Below are positions 18,597 through 28,797 of a DNA stretch of 64,000 nucleotides, piece by piece. Every line of letters starts with the position of its first letter. Within the stretch, counting starts at the first letter, position 1. Made by a program: the position numbers and the translations under genes. This DNA comes from Leeuwenhoekiella nanhaiensis. Its GTDB lineage: Bacteria; Bacteroidota; Bacteroidia; Flavobacteriales; Flavobacteriaceae. The notes beneath the pieces are model-generated. The model searched no databases. It saw only the letters and a list, made by a program, of their open reading frames with translations, and was not told where the DNA came from. The stretch covers positions 1 to 64,000 of the forward strand of contig NZ_KZ319296.1 in the NCBI RefSeq assembly GCF_002744755.1. Direction: 5' to 3'.

Positions 18597-21208
18597 ATGC
18601 AAAAAACCTTCTACCTGCTAATTGCTTTAGTAATTTTTGGAAATGCCTTATGCTTTTCACAAGTTCGGGAAGGTTCAAAAGAGCGCTTGGAACAAGCGGT
18701 TGATTATGTATATACAGAAAATTACAAGGAAGCACTTGCACTATTAAAAACCCTTTTAGAATTAAGTACTCCGCAGGAACAGGAAACGGTTTTCTTCACT
18801 CAGGTCCTTTCTGAATGGATTAAAGTATATACAGCATTAAATAATTCTCAAGCGGCATTGCCAGCTTTAAAGAAAGCGCAAAATTATGTAAAAGAGCATC
18901 TGAGAGATCAGTATCTATTATTGGCCCGCTATAAAAATTTAGAAGAGGAAGTATGGATGGGCAGTATTAGTGCAAAGAGTTTACAACTGGCAGTTAGCTA
19001 TTTTAAGGAAGCTGAAGCTTTAATAGTAAAATCAAACTTCAAAGATCCTGAGCTTAACCAGCACATTATGATTAATATCGTGAATACCGATACAAGGCTT
19101 GGTGATTACGATAATGCCGAAAACTACATTCAAAAAGCATTTGATCAGGTACAGGCACAAAATGGCACTCCTTTAGATATTGTTCCCTTTGCACTTCCCT
19201 ATGTTCGAATTTTAGAATTGAAGAACATGTATGCTGAGGCTTTGGAAATGTTGATAACTATACGATCTATCCTGGATTCAAATCGCACACACAGCTATTA
19301 CAATAGCTATTTTTTACAGTATTAGACCAGTTTACAAATCTTTATACCAGTACCGGTGATTATAAAAAAGCAATTCAAAGTCTTGAGTCTCAAATTGCTC
19401 TAATCGAAGAATCAGTTGGGAAGGATACTCAAATATATCTTGTGAAATTACGTGCATTGGGCAAGCTTTATTTAAAAGAGCAGGATTATGAAAATGCGGT
19501 TGCTATCTACCTGAAATCAAATGTGGGTTTATTGAAGCAAATTGAACAAATATTTCAGTTTACTGGCGAAAGCCAAAAGCAAAAGTACCTTCAAAGTTTA
19601 ACGGAGTATTTCAATGAAATTTTAAGTTTATCTGATGAATTGACCATTGAACATCCGGAGTTAATTATTAGCGCTCTTAATTGCATTTTAACGATTAAAG
19701 GCCTGGTTTTAAATTCTTCGAAAGCGGTTATACGATCGCTTGAATACTCCAAAGAGCCAGAAGTTTTAAATCAGCTTGAATTATTTAAAACCTACAATGA
19801 TTCCATTGCCAGACTACACGAGTTACCCTACGGGGCTTACACCTTTCTGATTCAGGATTTAGAAAAAGAACGAGATGCTATTGGGGCAGCTCTTAACCGC
19901 CTCTATTACGATGGGAAAGCAAATGAACCAAAATTTCTAAAGGATTGGAAAGTCATTCAGCGGAAATTAAATACATCAGAAATCGCAATCGAGTTTGCCC
20001 GATCCCCTGTGTTAGACGACGAAACAGGTCAAACTATAGATGAGCAATACGTTGCTTTTCTTATTAAAAGGGAATGGACTAATCCCAGAAGGATAAATGT
20101 TTTTCGGTTGGAAGATTTTAAAACCTTGTTTAACACATCACCTCAGGAATTATTTGCAAGCCGTGGTTCTAGAGTTGCTATAAATAAAACAAAAGCGCTT
20201 AATTATGAGCGGGCCTATGATCTAATTTGGGGTAACATCGCTCCATTTCTTGAGGGTATTAACCACATTTACTATGCACCTGATGGTATTTTACATCAGG
20301 TCCCCTTTGCAGCATTAACCACAAGAGTTGATTCTTCTTTATCGCATAAGTATGATTTGACTCAACTTGTAAACACCTCAGATATAAAAAGTGCCAAAGG
20401 CCTAATCACGATAGAATCTGCCATTTTGTATGGGGGAATCAATTATAACTATCCTTTGGAAGCTGATCAGTCAGGTAATTATACCTATTTAAGGAGACAA
20501 ACCAATACTGAATTTGACTATACTAAAAACGAAGATCTTGTGGTTTCTAAATGGAACTTTTTACCGGGAACCAGAACAGAGCTTGATTCTATAATCAGGA
20601 TTCTCAAAAATGAAGGTCTTCAATTTAAAAGCCTTACTGATGAGAACGGTACAGAAGCTGCATTTAAGCATTTAAATGGAGATAGCCCTCACTTGATACA
20701 TCTTGCCACCCATGGTTTTTTTTATAACAGAGCACTGCCGCGAGTGGTTATTCAGGAACGTCATAACAATCCATATCTCTATTCGGATAATAAATTGATG
20801 CATTCTGGTTTGTTGTTCGCCGGTGCGAATTTTTCGTGGGAATATGGTTCGAATCCTTTTGAAGTTGAAAATGGAATACTTTCGGCTTTAGAAATTTCCC
20901 ATCTTGATTTATCGAATACTAAAATTGCAATCCTGAGCGCCTGTGAAACCGGGCTGGGTTTTATTGAAGGGAGCGAAGGAGTTTATGGCTTAAAAAGGGC
21001 TTTTAAAATGGCAGGGGTAGATACCTTAATCTTAAGTCTATGGCAAGTTCCCGATAAAGAAACAGCCGAATTCATGCAGTTGTTTTATAGGTTTTGGATC
21101 ACTGATAAAACTACAGTTCATAAAGCATTTCGAAAAGCCCAGCAGCAGATGAGGGTCGTTTATGAAAAGGAGCCTTACAAGTGGGCCGCTTTTGTTTTAA
21201 TAGAATAA
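18597..21208 (+). CDS. Exported TPR-CHAT protease, joined by a -1 frameshift
   Basis: Two frames form one gene. Bases 18597-19325 encode a signal peptide (about 1-21) and TPR-like helices. The -1 frame from about 19316 continues the TPR pattern with no stop (VLDQFTNLYTSTGDYKKAI) into the CHAT domain. The CHAT catalytic residues are intact: His706 in HLATHGFF and Cys783 in LSACETGLG, numbered on the 870-residue fusion. CHAT proteases belong to the caspase/separase clan; TPR-CHAT proteins cut partner proteins when activated, as in CRISPR-linked Craspase. The change of frame falls on T TTTTTA (19310-19316), so it is either programmed, a contingency site, a fresh mutation or a sequencing error. 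The gene is visibly more AT-rich than its operon neighbour. The second frame alone would start with GTG at 19442, which would lack a signal peptide. Confidence 0.82.
19293..19325 (+). promoter_or_regulatory. Candidate -1 frameshift site: hairpin, slippery heptamer, early stop
   Basis: The zero frame reads TAT TTT TTA, which places the heptamer T TTT TTA in the exact X XXY YYZ register of known -1 slippery sites. The zero frame stops at TAG 19323-19325, two codons later. A 6-bp hairpin (AGCTAT-TACA-ATAGCT, 19293-19308) lies directly upstream. No strong downstream stem was found, only a weak pairing around ACCAGT/ACCGGT (about 19325-19357). Confidence 0.5.
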
Positions 21209-21221
21209 GGTGCTCCCAAAG

Positions 21222-24200
21222 TTACCACAAGCGGTAATTGAGCGCGATGTTTTGCGATCGGAAAGCCGGGGTTTGCCTGCCGTCTGAAAGTCGTTTTACT
21301 TCGTGAGAGACGTATTCCTGCAGTTCGTTTAGCATAATGGTCGTATCTGCATTAAGATCGGCCTTACGGGTTTTGATGCCATTTATAAAACTGTAGGTAA
21401 ACAAGCCGTTATTCCACTGGTCTCCCTCGTAGGCAAACTCAGCACCTCCGGCTGAAGAAAGCACAAAAGCTCCCGAGCCGCGTCTGAGATCGGTAAAAAT
21501 ATCCAGATTGAGCCGCTCGTACTCATCGAGTTTTGATGCTTTGGTCGTAACAACAATAGCGCCACGCGATTTAATCACTCCGTCTTTATCTGCGTTATCA
21601 GCTGTGCTCAGGCTGGTAAATTCCGGTTCGAGTTCGCCGCTGTGGCAGGCGTCGAGAATGAGGATTTTAGAAAGCGCCGGGATTCCGTCAAGACTGGCAT
21701 CCAGGGCTTCGTATGAAATCCCACCCTGAGCGGGATTGTCAAAGTTAGTCTGATTGCCAGCGAGGTAATACTCAAAATCTGACGTTAAAAGACCGTGACT
21801 GGCCAGAAAAACCATCACCACATCATCCCGCCCGGCCTTACTTACAAAGTTGCGTATTTTAGGAAGCACAGCAGGCGTAACTTCTTCATTTAGGAGCTGA
21901 AGCACGTGAACCTGATTAAATAGCTCATTGGTTTTTACTAATTGGGTGATATCACGGGCATCTTTAGCCGCATATTTTAAGTTGTATCCTGAATTTTTAA
22001 AACTGCTAACCCCTAAACTCACCAGATAGAGATCCTTTTCCTTTTGATCTTTAAAGCAATCTACAATAAGTGTTTCCTTAATGCTTTCAATACCTTCGGT
22101 ATTCCGTACACTCACCTGAATGGTGTTTGAGCCGTTGGCTAAATCAATACGCAGTTCCTTTGCAAGTTTCTTCTTTTCCGCGTCAGCAATTTTAATGCCT
22201 TCAACGCCGTAAATAGGCACATTATTAATCCATATATGCAGGCTCTCAAGCTCACCGCCATTTGCACCGGCACTCAGGGTAAGTTGTAGTGTTCCAGTTG
22301 TGTTGGTCCCGCTGATGTTGTTCTGGTTTACAATGCGTACCTCCGGCAGCGTAGACTTAATCAGGGATTTGGAATTAAACCCCATTTTTTTAAGACGATT
22401 CTCGTAGAGTTTTTTATATGCCGCCAGCGTGGTGCTGTCAGCATAGCCCAGGCGTTCTAAAACAATATCAGGCCGGTTGTAGCGCAGATCAAATTGTTCG
22501 GGTTGGTAAATCTTTTCACCCTCGGCATACCAGGTGTATTTAAAGATATTCCGTGTACCCATAAAGTAATTGTCAGGATAGGCAATGATAAAATCGCCCT
22601 CGGGAAGCATCAATACAGAAGGCTGTAAACTGTCTTCTTTTGCGGTTTTGACAGCTACCAGATTGTCGTTTTCGCTGTAGGTAAATTTTGTTTTTTGTGG
22701 CGCATCCGGTTTATATTGGAGATAGGTTTCCAACGGGGTAATTCTGGAGGTTATTTTTGCAGGCGTAGCCTCAAAATCCATTCGGTGTAGGTGATTGGTA
22801 AGGCTGTCGTTAAAAAATACCTGATCGCCCAGACGTAAGAAAAGCTTTTGAGGCGGAGTGCCGATCCAGCGGTCATCAAGCACCAGATCGCTTTGTGTTT
22901 GAGTTTCCACGTCAATAAAGCTAAAGCTTAGATTTTTGGTTAAATCAGCTTCCACGTAGATATCGGGCATTTCCGGGTCCTGGGTGAGAACCTGGGGTAA
23001 ATCGGTTTCAGAATTTATCGAAAAAATCTGGCCCTGACCTACGCGTCGGGTAGCAATATAGCGGTCAGAAAGGTATTCAAAATCATAAAAGAGGGAAGCG
23101 TTTTTTACTTCCAGAAACCTATAGTCTTTGGCATCAGGCGATGAGGTGTAGCGTATAGATGGTCCGTAGGTGTATTCTTCATCCTCAAAGCGAAAAGTAT
23201 TTTCGTTTTCCTGAATGTCTTGCAAATAGATACTTCCGGTATCGGTTTGAAGGTGAGGCAGGAGACTGGTATTTTTAGCCTCGAGGAGTTTGCCTTTTTT
23301 GAGATCAACCGTAAACAGGATGTTGCCGTTCCGTTTAAAATGAACCTGTTGTTTTTCATGAATCAGGTCGTAGAAAAAGGTGTTTCGGATTTCTAAATCT
23401 GCAAGCCGGTCTGCTGAAGGAGTAAGGCTAATCGTTTTCTTTGCAGTGTGTAAACGCAAACCTGCGGGGCGTATAACCGTAACCGTGTCGGTTTTAAAAA
23501 ACTCCTCACAGTCCCAGCAATCTGTTATACGTTCTTCCTGAATGCTGTCTTTTAGGACTTCCAGAAAATAGACCTTGCCGGCCTCTTTAAAATAGAGTTG
23601 ATTGGGGTAATTTTTTAGCAGCCTAAAGCTTTCTGCTGCATATACCGAGCTTCCTCTGCCGGCCTTGTAGCCTACAACTTCGGTACCGGAATTGGTATAA
23701 TAGAGCACATCGTAAAGCTGATCTTCAAACCGGCTTATGGGCAGGACTTTAAAGCTGTTGAGGTCAATTACCACATCTTTGCGACCTTTAGAGCCAAAGG
23801 TCCATCCTCCTGATTCTACATACGAATTGATCTGCAAGACTACCTTATGTTCTTCCGGAATAATGGTAAAGGCATCGCAGGCATTGGTTTCGGGCAGGGT
23901 GAGTTGTTGCGTAAACTCCAGTTTCTCCAGATCAAAGGCAATGAGTTCTATTTTATTTGATGATGTGATAAAAACCATCAGCAGATGATTTTTGAAAAAG
24001 GCAATATGTGAAATTTGTGAATAGGCCGGTTTAAGCGAATCGAGTGCATTAAAGCGGCTTTGTTTACCGGTTTTAGCATCAAAAACAAGGAGGCTGCCAT
24101 CGTCGTAGACCGTTACCCATTTAGAATCATTAGCTCCAAATACATAATTCTTAGCCTGAAGGCTAAGCGCCCGTTGTTGAAATCGCAATTGCAACAGGCT

Positions 24201-25238
24201 GCGATTTAAATTGAAATCATGTTCTTGCAGTAGGGGGTGGGTCAGCGTATTGTAAACGGTTTGAGAGTTGGCGTCCAGTAATCCCAGAATGCTGCTTTTT
24301 TGATTAGCCAGGTTATACAGGTAAAGCGTAAGTTTTTTTTCTGCATTTTCCCGCGTATAGAGCATGAAGTCGCCGTCAGGATTGAGGGTTCCGTTGAGGT
24401 CAAAATGATCCTGTACCGCAGAGGGAAACGAGTCAAGCAGCAAGGTCCCGGTAGCGGAATCTAATACTGACACGGCGGAAGTGTGTTTGAAAATCAGGGT
24501 GTTGCCAGGGCCAAAGAAGACATCGGTTGCATACGTCTCCTGCGGGTTGAATGCGGCAGGTTTCTGCAGATCTATGCGCTTTTGGGTTCGATAGTCGTAT
24601 AGAAAAAGATCTTCGCGGTCTAAAAAAACCTCTTTGCGTACGCTGCCTGTATCTAGACTTGTCAGGCTTTCGGTATAACTGAGCTCAGCACGTGCTTTGA
24701 ATTCGTGAAAATCGAGTTTTTGTGTTTTAAGGTCGTAGCTCTGAATGCGCAGTTGCTCGCAATAGTTTATACAGCTCCTGATGATAATACGGTTTTCTGA
24801 ATCAAAGTACGCAGCTTGCACAGGCTCTTCGAGCGTAAAACGTTGAATCTCATTCCCAGTATCCAAATCAATCAGCAGGTAAAAGGCATCAGGCTGCTTC
24901 TCGTCTTCGGTATTTATAATTTGTTGATAGCCCAGAATTTTACCTGATGGACTGATACTAACCCCCTGAATGCGATAGTCCTGAGCATCTGAACCTGAGG
25001 CGTTTTTGATTCGGCCCTCAAGACTTATATTTTTCAACACCACAAAATGCTCGAGATCCCATACGCTAAGTTCCTTAAAATTGTGTAGCACCAGACGGTT
25101 TTGGTTGGCATTTAGCGTACTTGCAGATCCCAGGTGGTAATCCCAGGTATTGAGACCAAAATTGGTGCGCAGGCTTGCCTGTTGAGCCAAGCAGGTGCAG
25201 GCTGTAAGCAAAATAAGGTATTTAATATATCTGAGCAT
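21222..25238 (-). CDS. Exported beta-propeller and caspase (peptidase C14) protein
   Basis: A 1338-residue paralogue of the 1716-residue caspase. The N terminus is a signal sequence that can be read two ways: SPase I after CLAQ, or a lipobox LTAC with lipidated Cys14. About 900 residues of propeller-like strands follow, then an Ig-like segment and the caspase from about residue 1065 (DLYLVSLGVSSFKNSGYN, LKYAAKDARDI). Catalytic His1148 (LASHG) and Cys1198 (ILDACHSGE) are present. It is the last gene of the minus operon and ends 13 bp from the stop of the TPR-CHAT gene, tail to tail, with no clear terminator between them. Likely a second effector or receptor protease of the same pathway. Confidence 0.9.
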   Translation of the reverse strand: MLRYIKYLILLTACTCLAQQASLRTNFGLNTWDYHLGSASTLNANQNRLVLHNFKELSVWDLEHFVVLKNISLEGRIKNASGSDAQDYRIQGVSISPSGKILGYQQIINTEDEKQPDAFYLLIDLDTGNEIQRFTLEEPVQAAYFDSENRIIIRSCINYCEQLRIQSYDLKTQKLDFHEFKARAELSYTESLTSLDTGSVRKEVFLDREDLFLYDYRTQKRIDLQKPAAFNPQETYATDVFFGPGNTLIFKHTSAVSVLDSATGTLLLDSFPSAVQDHFDLNGTLNPDGDFMLYTRENAEKKLTLYLYNLANQKSSILGLLDANSQTVYNTLTHPLLQEHDFNLNRSLLQLRFQQRALSLQAKNYVFGANDSKWVTVYDDGSLLVFDAKTGKQSRFNALDSLKPAYSQISHIAFFKNHLLMVFITSSNKIELIAFDLEKLEFTQQLTLPETNACDAFTIIPEEHKVVLQINSYVESGGWTFGSKGRKDVVIDLNSFKVLPISRFEDQLYDVLYYTNSGTEVVGYKAGRGSSVYAAESFRLLKNYPNQLYFKEAGKVYFLEVLKDSIQEERITDCWDCEEFFKTDTVTVIRPAGLRLHTAKKTISLTPSADRLADLEIRNTFFYDLIHEKQQVHFKRNGNILFTVDLKKGKLLEAKNTSLLPHLQTDTGSIYLQDIQENENTFRFEDEEYTYGPSIRYTSSPDAKDYRFLEVKNASLFYDFEYLSDRYIATRRVGQGQIFSINSETDLPQVLTQDPEMPDIYVEADLTKNLSFSFIDVETQTQSDLVLDDRWIGTPPQKLFLRLGDQVFFNDSLTNHLHRMDFEATPAKITSRITPLETYLQYKPDAPQKTKFTYSENDNLVAVKTAKEDSLQPSVLMLPEGDFIIAYPDNYFMGTRNIFKYTWYAEGEKIYQPEQFDLRYNRPDIVLERLGYADSTTLAAYKKLYENRLKKMGFNSKSLIKSTLPEVRIVNQNNISGTNTTGTLQLTLSAGANGGELESLHIWINNVPIYGVEGIKIADAEKKKLAKELRIDLANGSNTIQVSVRNTEGIESIKETLIVDCFKDQKEKDLYLVSLGVSSFKNSGYNLKYAAKDARDITQLVKTNELFNQVHVLQLLNEEVTPAVLPKIRNFVSKAGRDDVVMVFLASHGLLTSDFEYYLAGNQTNFDNPAQGGISYEALDASLDGIPALSKILILDACHSGELEPEFTSLSTADNADKDGVIKSRGAIVVTTKASKLDEYERLNLDIFTDLRRGSGAFVLSSAGGAEFAYEGDQWNNGLFTYSFINGIKTRKADLNADTTIMLNELQEYVSHEVKRLSDGRQTPAFRSQNIALNYRLW

Positions 25239-25262
25239 ACAGGCTTAGGGGTCTGATTTAAT

Positions 25263-26795
25263 TTAGCCTTTACGCAGTTTTTTTAAGTATTTAAAGAGTG
25301 ATTTGTTACGTTTATCTTTTGCAATGTTTTCAGGAAAATTACCTTTAGAATTAGACTCTTTAGCAAACGAGCGATTCATATTTAGCAAAAAATCAACGCT
25401 CTGCAAATTGCCTGTGGTAACAGCCAGATGCAGCAGATTGTTCTGTTCTTTATCTTTTATACTAGTATCTGCGCCGGCATCTATGAGCCTTTTTGCCCAG
25501 GTAAGATTAGCATTTATTATGGCTTCCTGAAGTGCAGTGTATGGCTTATCTGCCCCGGCATCGGGATAGAGATCGCGCTCCATCAGGATTTGATACAGAC
25601 GCTCATCGTTTTGTTTAATCGCGTAATCTAGCAGTTCGCGGTGTTGCGCATCGGTGTAGGTTTCAAAAGTATAATCAAGTATGGCATCATACATCTCGTA
25701 GTTGCCATTACTTAAAGCCAGTACTTCCAGACGGCCACGGTCTAAGGTATAAGAACGATTAAAAATCCATTTGTAGGTTGCCCAGTCGTTAAAACGCTGG
25801 GTATTATTTGTTTCTATAGCATAGGCGATATTCTCATAGATACTGCGTATTAACAAATCGGTTGGTACCGAAGTTATCTTGTGTGCCTGGCAACCCGCGG
25901 TATAAACCGCACTGTCAAAAGTTACTGTTTTTACACAATCACATTCTTCATCATAGTAGTAATCACCGCTGTAATCCCCATTGAGGTAGGTTACAGCACC
26001 CCTAACCAGAATGCCCTCAATCCAGCCATAATCGTCAAAAACCGGTCCACCAGAGTTACCCGGGAAGGAGTCTATATCACTCTTAAACCAATTGGATGGC
26101 GATGCATCAACAACCTCCGCGTTTTCTGCAAATTTGAGCGGTAAACCTGTAGGCGAACCAATGGTATTTACACCGGTTCCTACAGCTATACTGCCGCTGG
26201 TTCTAAAGCGATACGGACGGCGGTCTGATTTTCGCTTCAGGCGTAAAATTGCATAATCATCATCGGTAGCATCATCAAGTTTAGCGCTTAATACTTCGGC
26301 TACCTCATAAATGTTATTAGGATCTAAAGGGATAGCGTGTGTGGTGGTATTGAATTGCTTGTCGCTGGTGTAATCAAAAACCCAAACATAAGGCTCAGCA
26401 TCTTCCATCGTTTGTATGCAATGGCCGGCAGTTACCAGAATGTCTGGCGCGATAAGAAAACCGGTACAGTTAGCCAGCGCAGGCTGATCTAAAAACTGCA
26501 CATTATCATCAAACTTTTCGGTTTCAAACATATAACTTAAGCGCTCTTCGAGTGAATAGGAATAAGCGATGTTGTTCTGTATACTGCGCTTATCGACCAT
26601 CACGGCAGTAGCTCGCACAAAATCCTGATAACCTACTGCATCCTGTGCCTCTTTGCGATCATCGGGACCAAATACACCACGGGAGGTACTTCCGGGTTCA
26701 CCAAAAGGATATTCAATAGCAGGTTCGGTATCCTGTGCGTATACAGCAGCAGACACAAGCAAAACAAAAATACTGAGAAGGGTAATTTTATTCAT
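25263..26795 (-). CDS. Exported trypsin-like serine protease with ankyrin repeats
   Basis: A 510-residue protein with a signal peptide (1-20, AVYAQ). The S1-family catalytic triad is visible: His125 in VTAGHC, Asp180 in DDDYAILRL and Ser248 in FPGNSGGPVF, a pattern close to glutamyl-endopeptidase-type members. The C-terminal half contains ankyrin repeats, the clearest at about 410-490 (ALQEAIINANLTWAKRLIDAGADT, NLLHLAVTTGNLQSVDFLLN). A Cys pair near 270 (EECDCV) could form a disulfide. It is 21 bp downstream of caspase-DUF4384 and 24 bp upstream of the propeller-caspase. Inference: it either activates or is activated by the caspases, with the ankyrin part docking a partner. Confidence 0.9.
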   Translation of the reverse strand: MNKITLLSIFVLLVSAAVYAQDTEPAIEYPFGEPGSTSRGVFGPDDRKEAQDAVGYQDFVRATAVMVDKRSIQNNIAYSYSLEERLSYMFETEKFDDNVQFLDQPALANCTGFLIAPDILVTAGHCIQTMEDAEPYVWVFDYTSDKQFNTTTHAIPLDPNNIYEVAEVLSAKLDDATDDDYAILRLKRKSDRRPYRFRTSGSIAVGTGVNTIGSPTGLPLKFAENAEVVDASPSNWFKSDIDSFPGNSGGPVFDDYGWIEGILVRGAVTYLNGDYSGDYYYDEECDCVKTVTFDSAVYTAGCQAHKITSVPTDLLIRSIYENIAYAIETNNTQRFNDWATYKWIFNRSYTLDRGRLEVLALSNGNYEMYDAILDYTFETYTDAQHRELLDYAIKQNDERLYQILMERDLYPDAGADKPYTALQEAIINANLTWAKRLIDAGADTSIKDKEQNNLLHLAVTTGNLQSVDFLLNMNRSFAKESNSKGNFPENIAKDKRNKSLFKYLKKLRKG

Positions 26796-26816
26796 AAAGA
26801 CTAGGGTTATAGAATG

Positions 26817-28787
26817 TTATTCTTTGGTTTCAACGATTTGATACAAAAACTCAGTCGCATAGCCATCTACTTTACCAGAAGTAGCAGCACCGGTGCCTCC
26901 ACGGGTTTTTACATAGGTGTTAGCCAAAAACGACTCCAGCGGATTGGCGGTTCCTGCAGTAACACCACCGCGGGTTTGTACAGTTGACTTAAAGTTGATA
27001 GGGGACGGCGAGGCAAAACCTTTCAGCATCAGCTTTTCAAAAGGAGGGCCGAATGAGAAAATACAATCTTTAAACACCATAGTTTGTCCCGGAGCCAGTT
27101 TGCGCTCGTTGTCGTTTAGTGTACATTGATCATTGGGCATAAAGGGATTGATTTCTCCCTTACTATTGATTTCAATAATGCTGAAATACAGTTCGCGATC
27201 ACTTTCATTGGTGACTTCAAGCACGACGTGATCCTCACCGGGAAGTACACTAAAAGTTCCGTTTGCATCAGCAAAAGCTGAAGGTTCCATCAGTTCGCCA
27301 AAGGTTTCCATCACGGGGTCGTAGCTAACCGGTAACAGACGGAAACTAAACTCGTAATCGGGATTTTGCATTTGCAGGTCTTTGAGGTATTGCCCCTGTG
27401 CGTAGTTAAAGAGTTTTTGCTTCAGATCGTCAAGAGCCGCAGTACCGCGGGACGCTTCAACCGCATCAACTTTCAGTTGACCGTTGGTCGCATTTAACGT
27501 ATAGCCATTTTGATCACCGGTAATGATGACGGATGATTGCAACGAATCACTAACCAGGCTTCCCAGGCTGTTTTCAGTTAAAAATTGCTCGAGATCTTTG
27601 GATATGCTTTTTTCGGCTACGGAAGCATCCAGATATACCTGTAGGTTGATATCTCCATAGGTTTTTTCGTCAACAAAAACCCAGTATTCCTTTTCATTAG
27701 AGCCGGGTAAAGCTTTATCTAAAACAATATTGGCTTCATTGAATTTTGCCAGTTTTACCGTTCCCGTTGCCAGAATTTTGGAGCGGTCTAAACCGGTAGT
27801 TCCTGCTGGGAGAACAGCAACTGTAGTGCCTTCAAAAATACCCTGAAGTTTACCTGCCTGTATTTTAATCACATCGGGACGTAGCAGGGAGAGTATTTCG
27901 TGATAAGGCTCCTGTTTCACATATTCACCTTTAAAAATCTTATAATCAGGATTACCTTCCAGGGTTGGGGTTTGGTTGGGCGAAATCACGTTCATGGTAG
28001 CCGCCATTTTATTGTATAACTGGCGGTAGGTAAAATCACTTCCCAGTTCGGTCATAGCCTTATTGAAGGCATAGCTTAGTGAACCCACACCTTCATATTC
28101 ATAATTGAGTTCGTTTGCCGATGCCCCGCTGAACAGTACAAAAGGAGCCGCATCCGGTTTGATTTGTGCGGTTTCGAGCATATCGCTGCCGGCTTTGGTT
28201 TTCTTTTCGTTTGGCTCCCAGCCTTCTGGTGCAAAAGTAGCGGCGCCGCCACGAGCTTTTCCGCCACGGGTTGCAGAGCCTGAGTGGCAGCTGTCAAGCA
28301 GCATTACCAGCTGGCCGTCTTTGCCCAGTTTATTTCTAAAGTTGGTAATGAGTTTCCCGAGTTCATCGTCACGTATATGATTTTGCCCGCTGTAGTTATA
28401 GCTCGGCCTTACAAAAGCATCATAAGGAACAAGGGCTTCGTCTTTATCGTCTATCTCTTCGCCATTGTCATCAGCAATTTGCTGACCGTGACCCGAATAG
28501 TGAATGACCACAATATCTCCGGGCTCAATGGTTTCATTTAAGCGCTCAAGAGCATTGATGATACCGTCGCGCGTGGCCTGGCTATTCAGAAGAATGGTGA
28601 TATCTTCTTCAGTAAAACCCTGTTTGATAAGGGCTGATTTGATCAGCGGCACATCATTAGCCGAACTTATAGGGCTCCAACCGGTACTTGCCGGGTAATC
28701 GCCTACTGCAATAATCAGGGCTATTTTTTTAGCCTGAAGCGAAAATGAAAGAAAGAAGAGTAAGGATAAGAGTAGTATTTTTTGCAT
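26817..28787 (-). CDS. Exported caspase with C-terminal DUF4384-like domain
   Basis: A 656-residue protein. An upstream in-frame ATG exists, but MQKILLL at 28787 starts a proper signal peptide (about 1-19, LQA/KK) and lies 10 bp after the preceding stop. The caspase domain comes first (KKIALIIAVGDYPASTGW) with His100 in HYSGHGQQ and Cys167 in LLDSCHSG. The middle is a beta-rich region, and residues about 500-600 match DUF4384 (VLEVTNESDRELYFSIIEINSKGEINPF, LAPGQTMVF), which in other Bacteroidota is also joined to caspases. The C-terminal tail has two TRGG motifs, and further RGG triplets fall just after Cys167 (RGGKARGG). These could be autocleavage sites, since orthocaspases prefer Arg; this is inference. 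Confidence 0.9.
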   Translation of the reverse strand: MQKILLLSLLFFLSFSLQAKKIALIIAVGDYPASTGWSPISSANDVPLIKSALIKQGFTEEDITILLNSQATRDGIINALERLNETIEPGDIVVIHYSGHGQQIADDNGEEIDDKDEALVPYDAFVRPSYNYSGQNHIRDDELGKLITNFRNKLGKDGQLVMLLDSCHSGSATRGGKARGGAATFAPEGWEPNEKKTKAGSDMLETAQIKPDAAPFVLFSGASANELNYEYEGVGSLSYAFNKAMTELGSDFTYRQLYNKMAATMNVISPNQTPTLEGNPDYKIFKGEYVKQEPYHEILSLLRPDVIKIQAGKLQGIFEGTTVAVLPAGTTGLDRSKILATGTVKLAKFNEANIVLDKALPGSNEKEYWVFVDEKTYGDINLQVYLDASVAEKSISKDLEQFLTENSLGSLVSDSLQSSVIITGDQNGYTLNATNGQLKVDAVEASRGTAALDDLKQKLFNYAQGQYLKDLQMQNPDYEFSFRLLPVSYDPVMETFGELMEPSAFADANGTFSVLPGEDHVVLEVTNESDRELYFSIIEINSKGEINPFMPNDQCTLNDNERKLAPGQTMVFKDCIFSFGPPFEKLMLKGFASPSPINFKSTVQTRGGVTAGTANPLESFLANTYVKTRGGTGAATSGKVDGYATEFLYQIVETKE

Positions 28788-28797
28788 ACGCTTGATT

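Noticed and set aside
18597-21208. Treating the TPR and CHAT frames as two independent genes
   Set aside because: The -1 frame between 19316 and 19442 is open and continues the TPR pattern, and a separate CHAT gene would start at GTG with no signal peptide.
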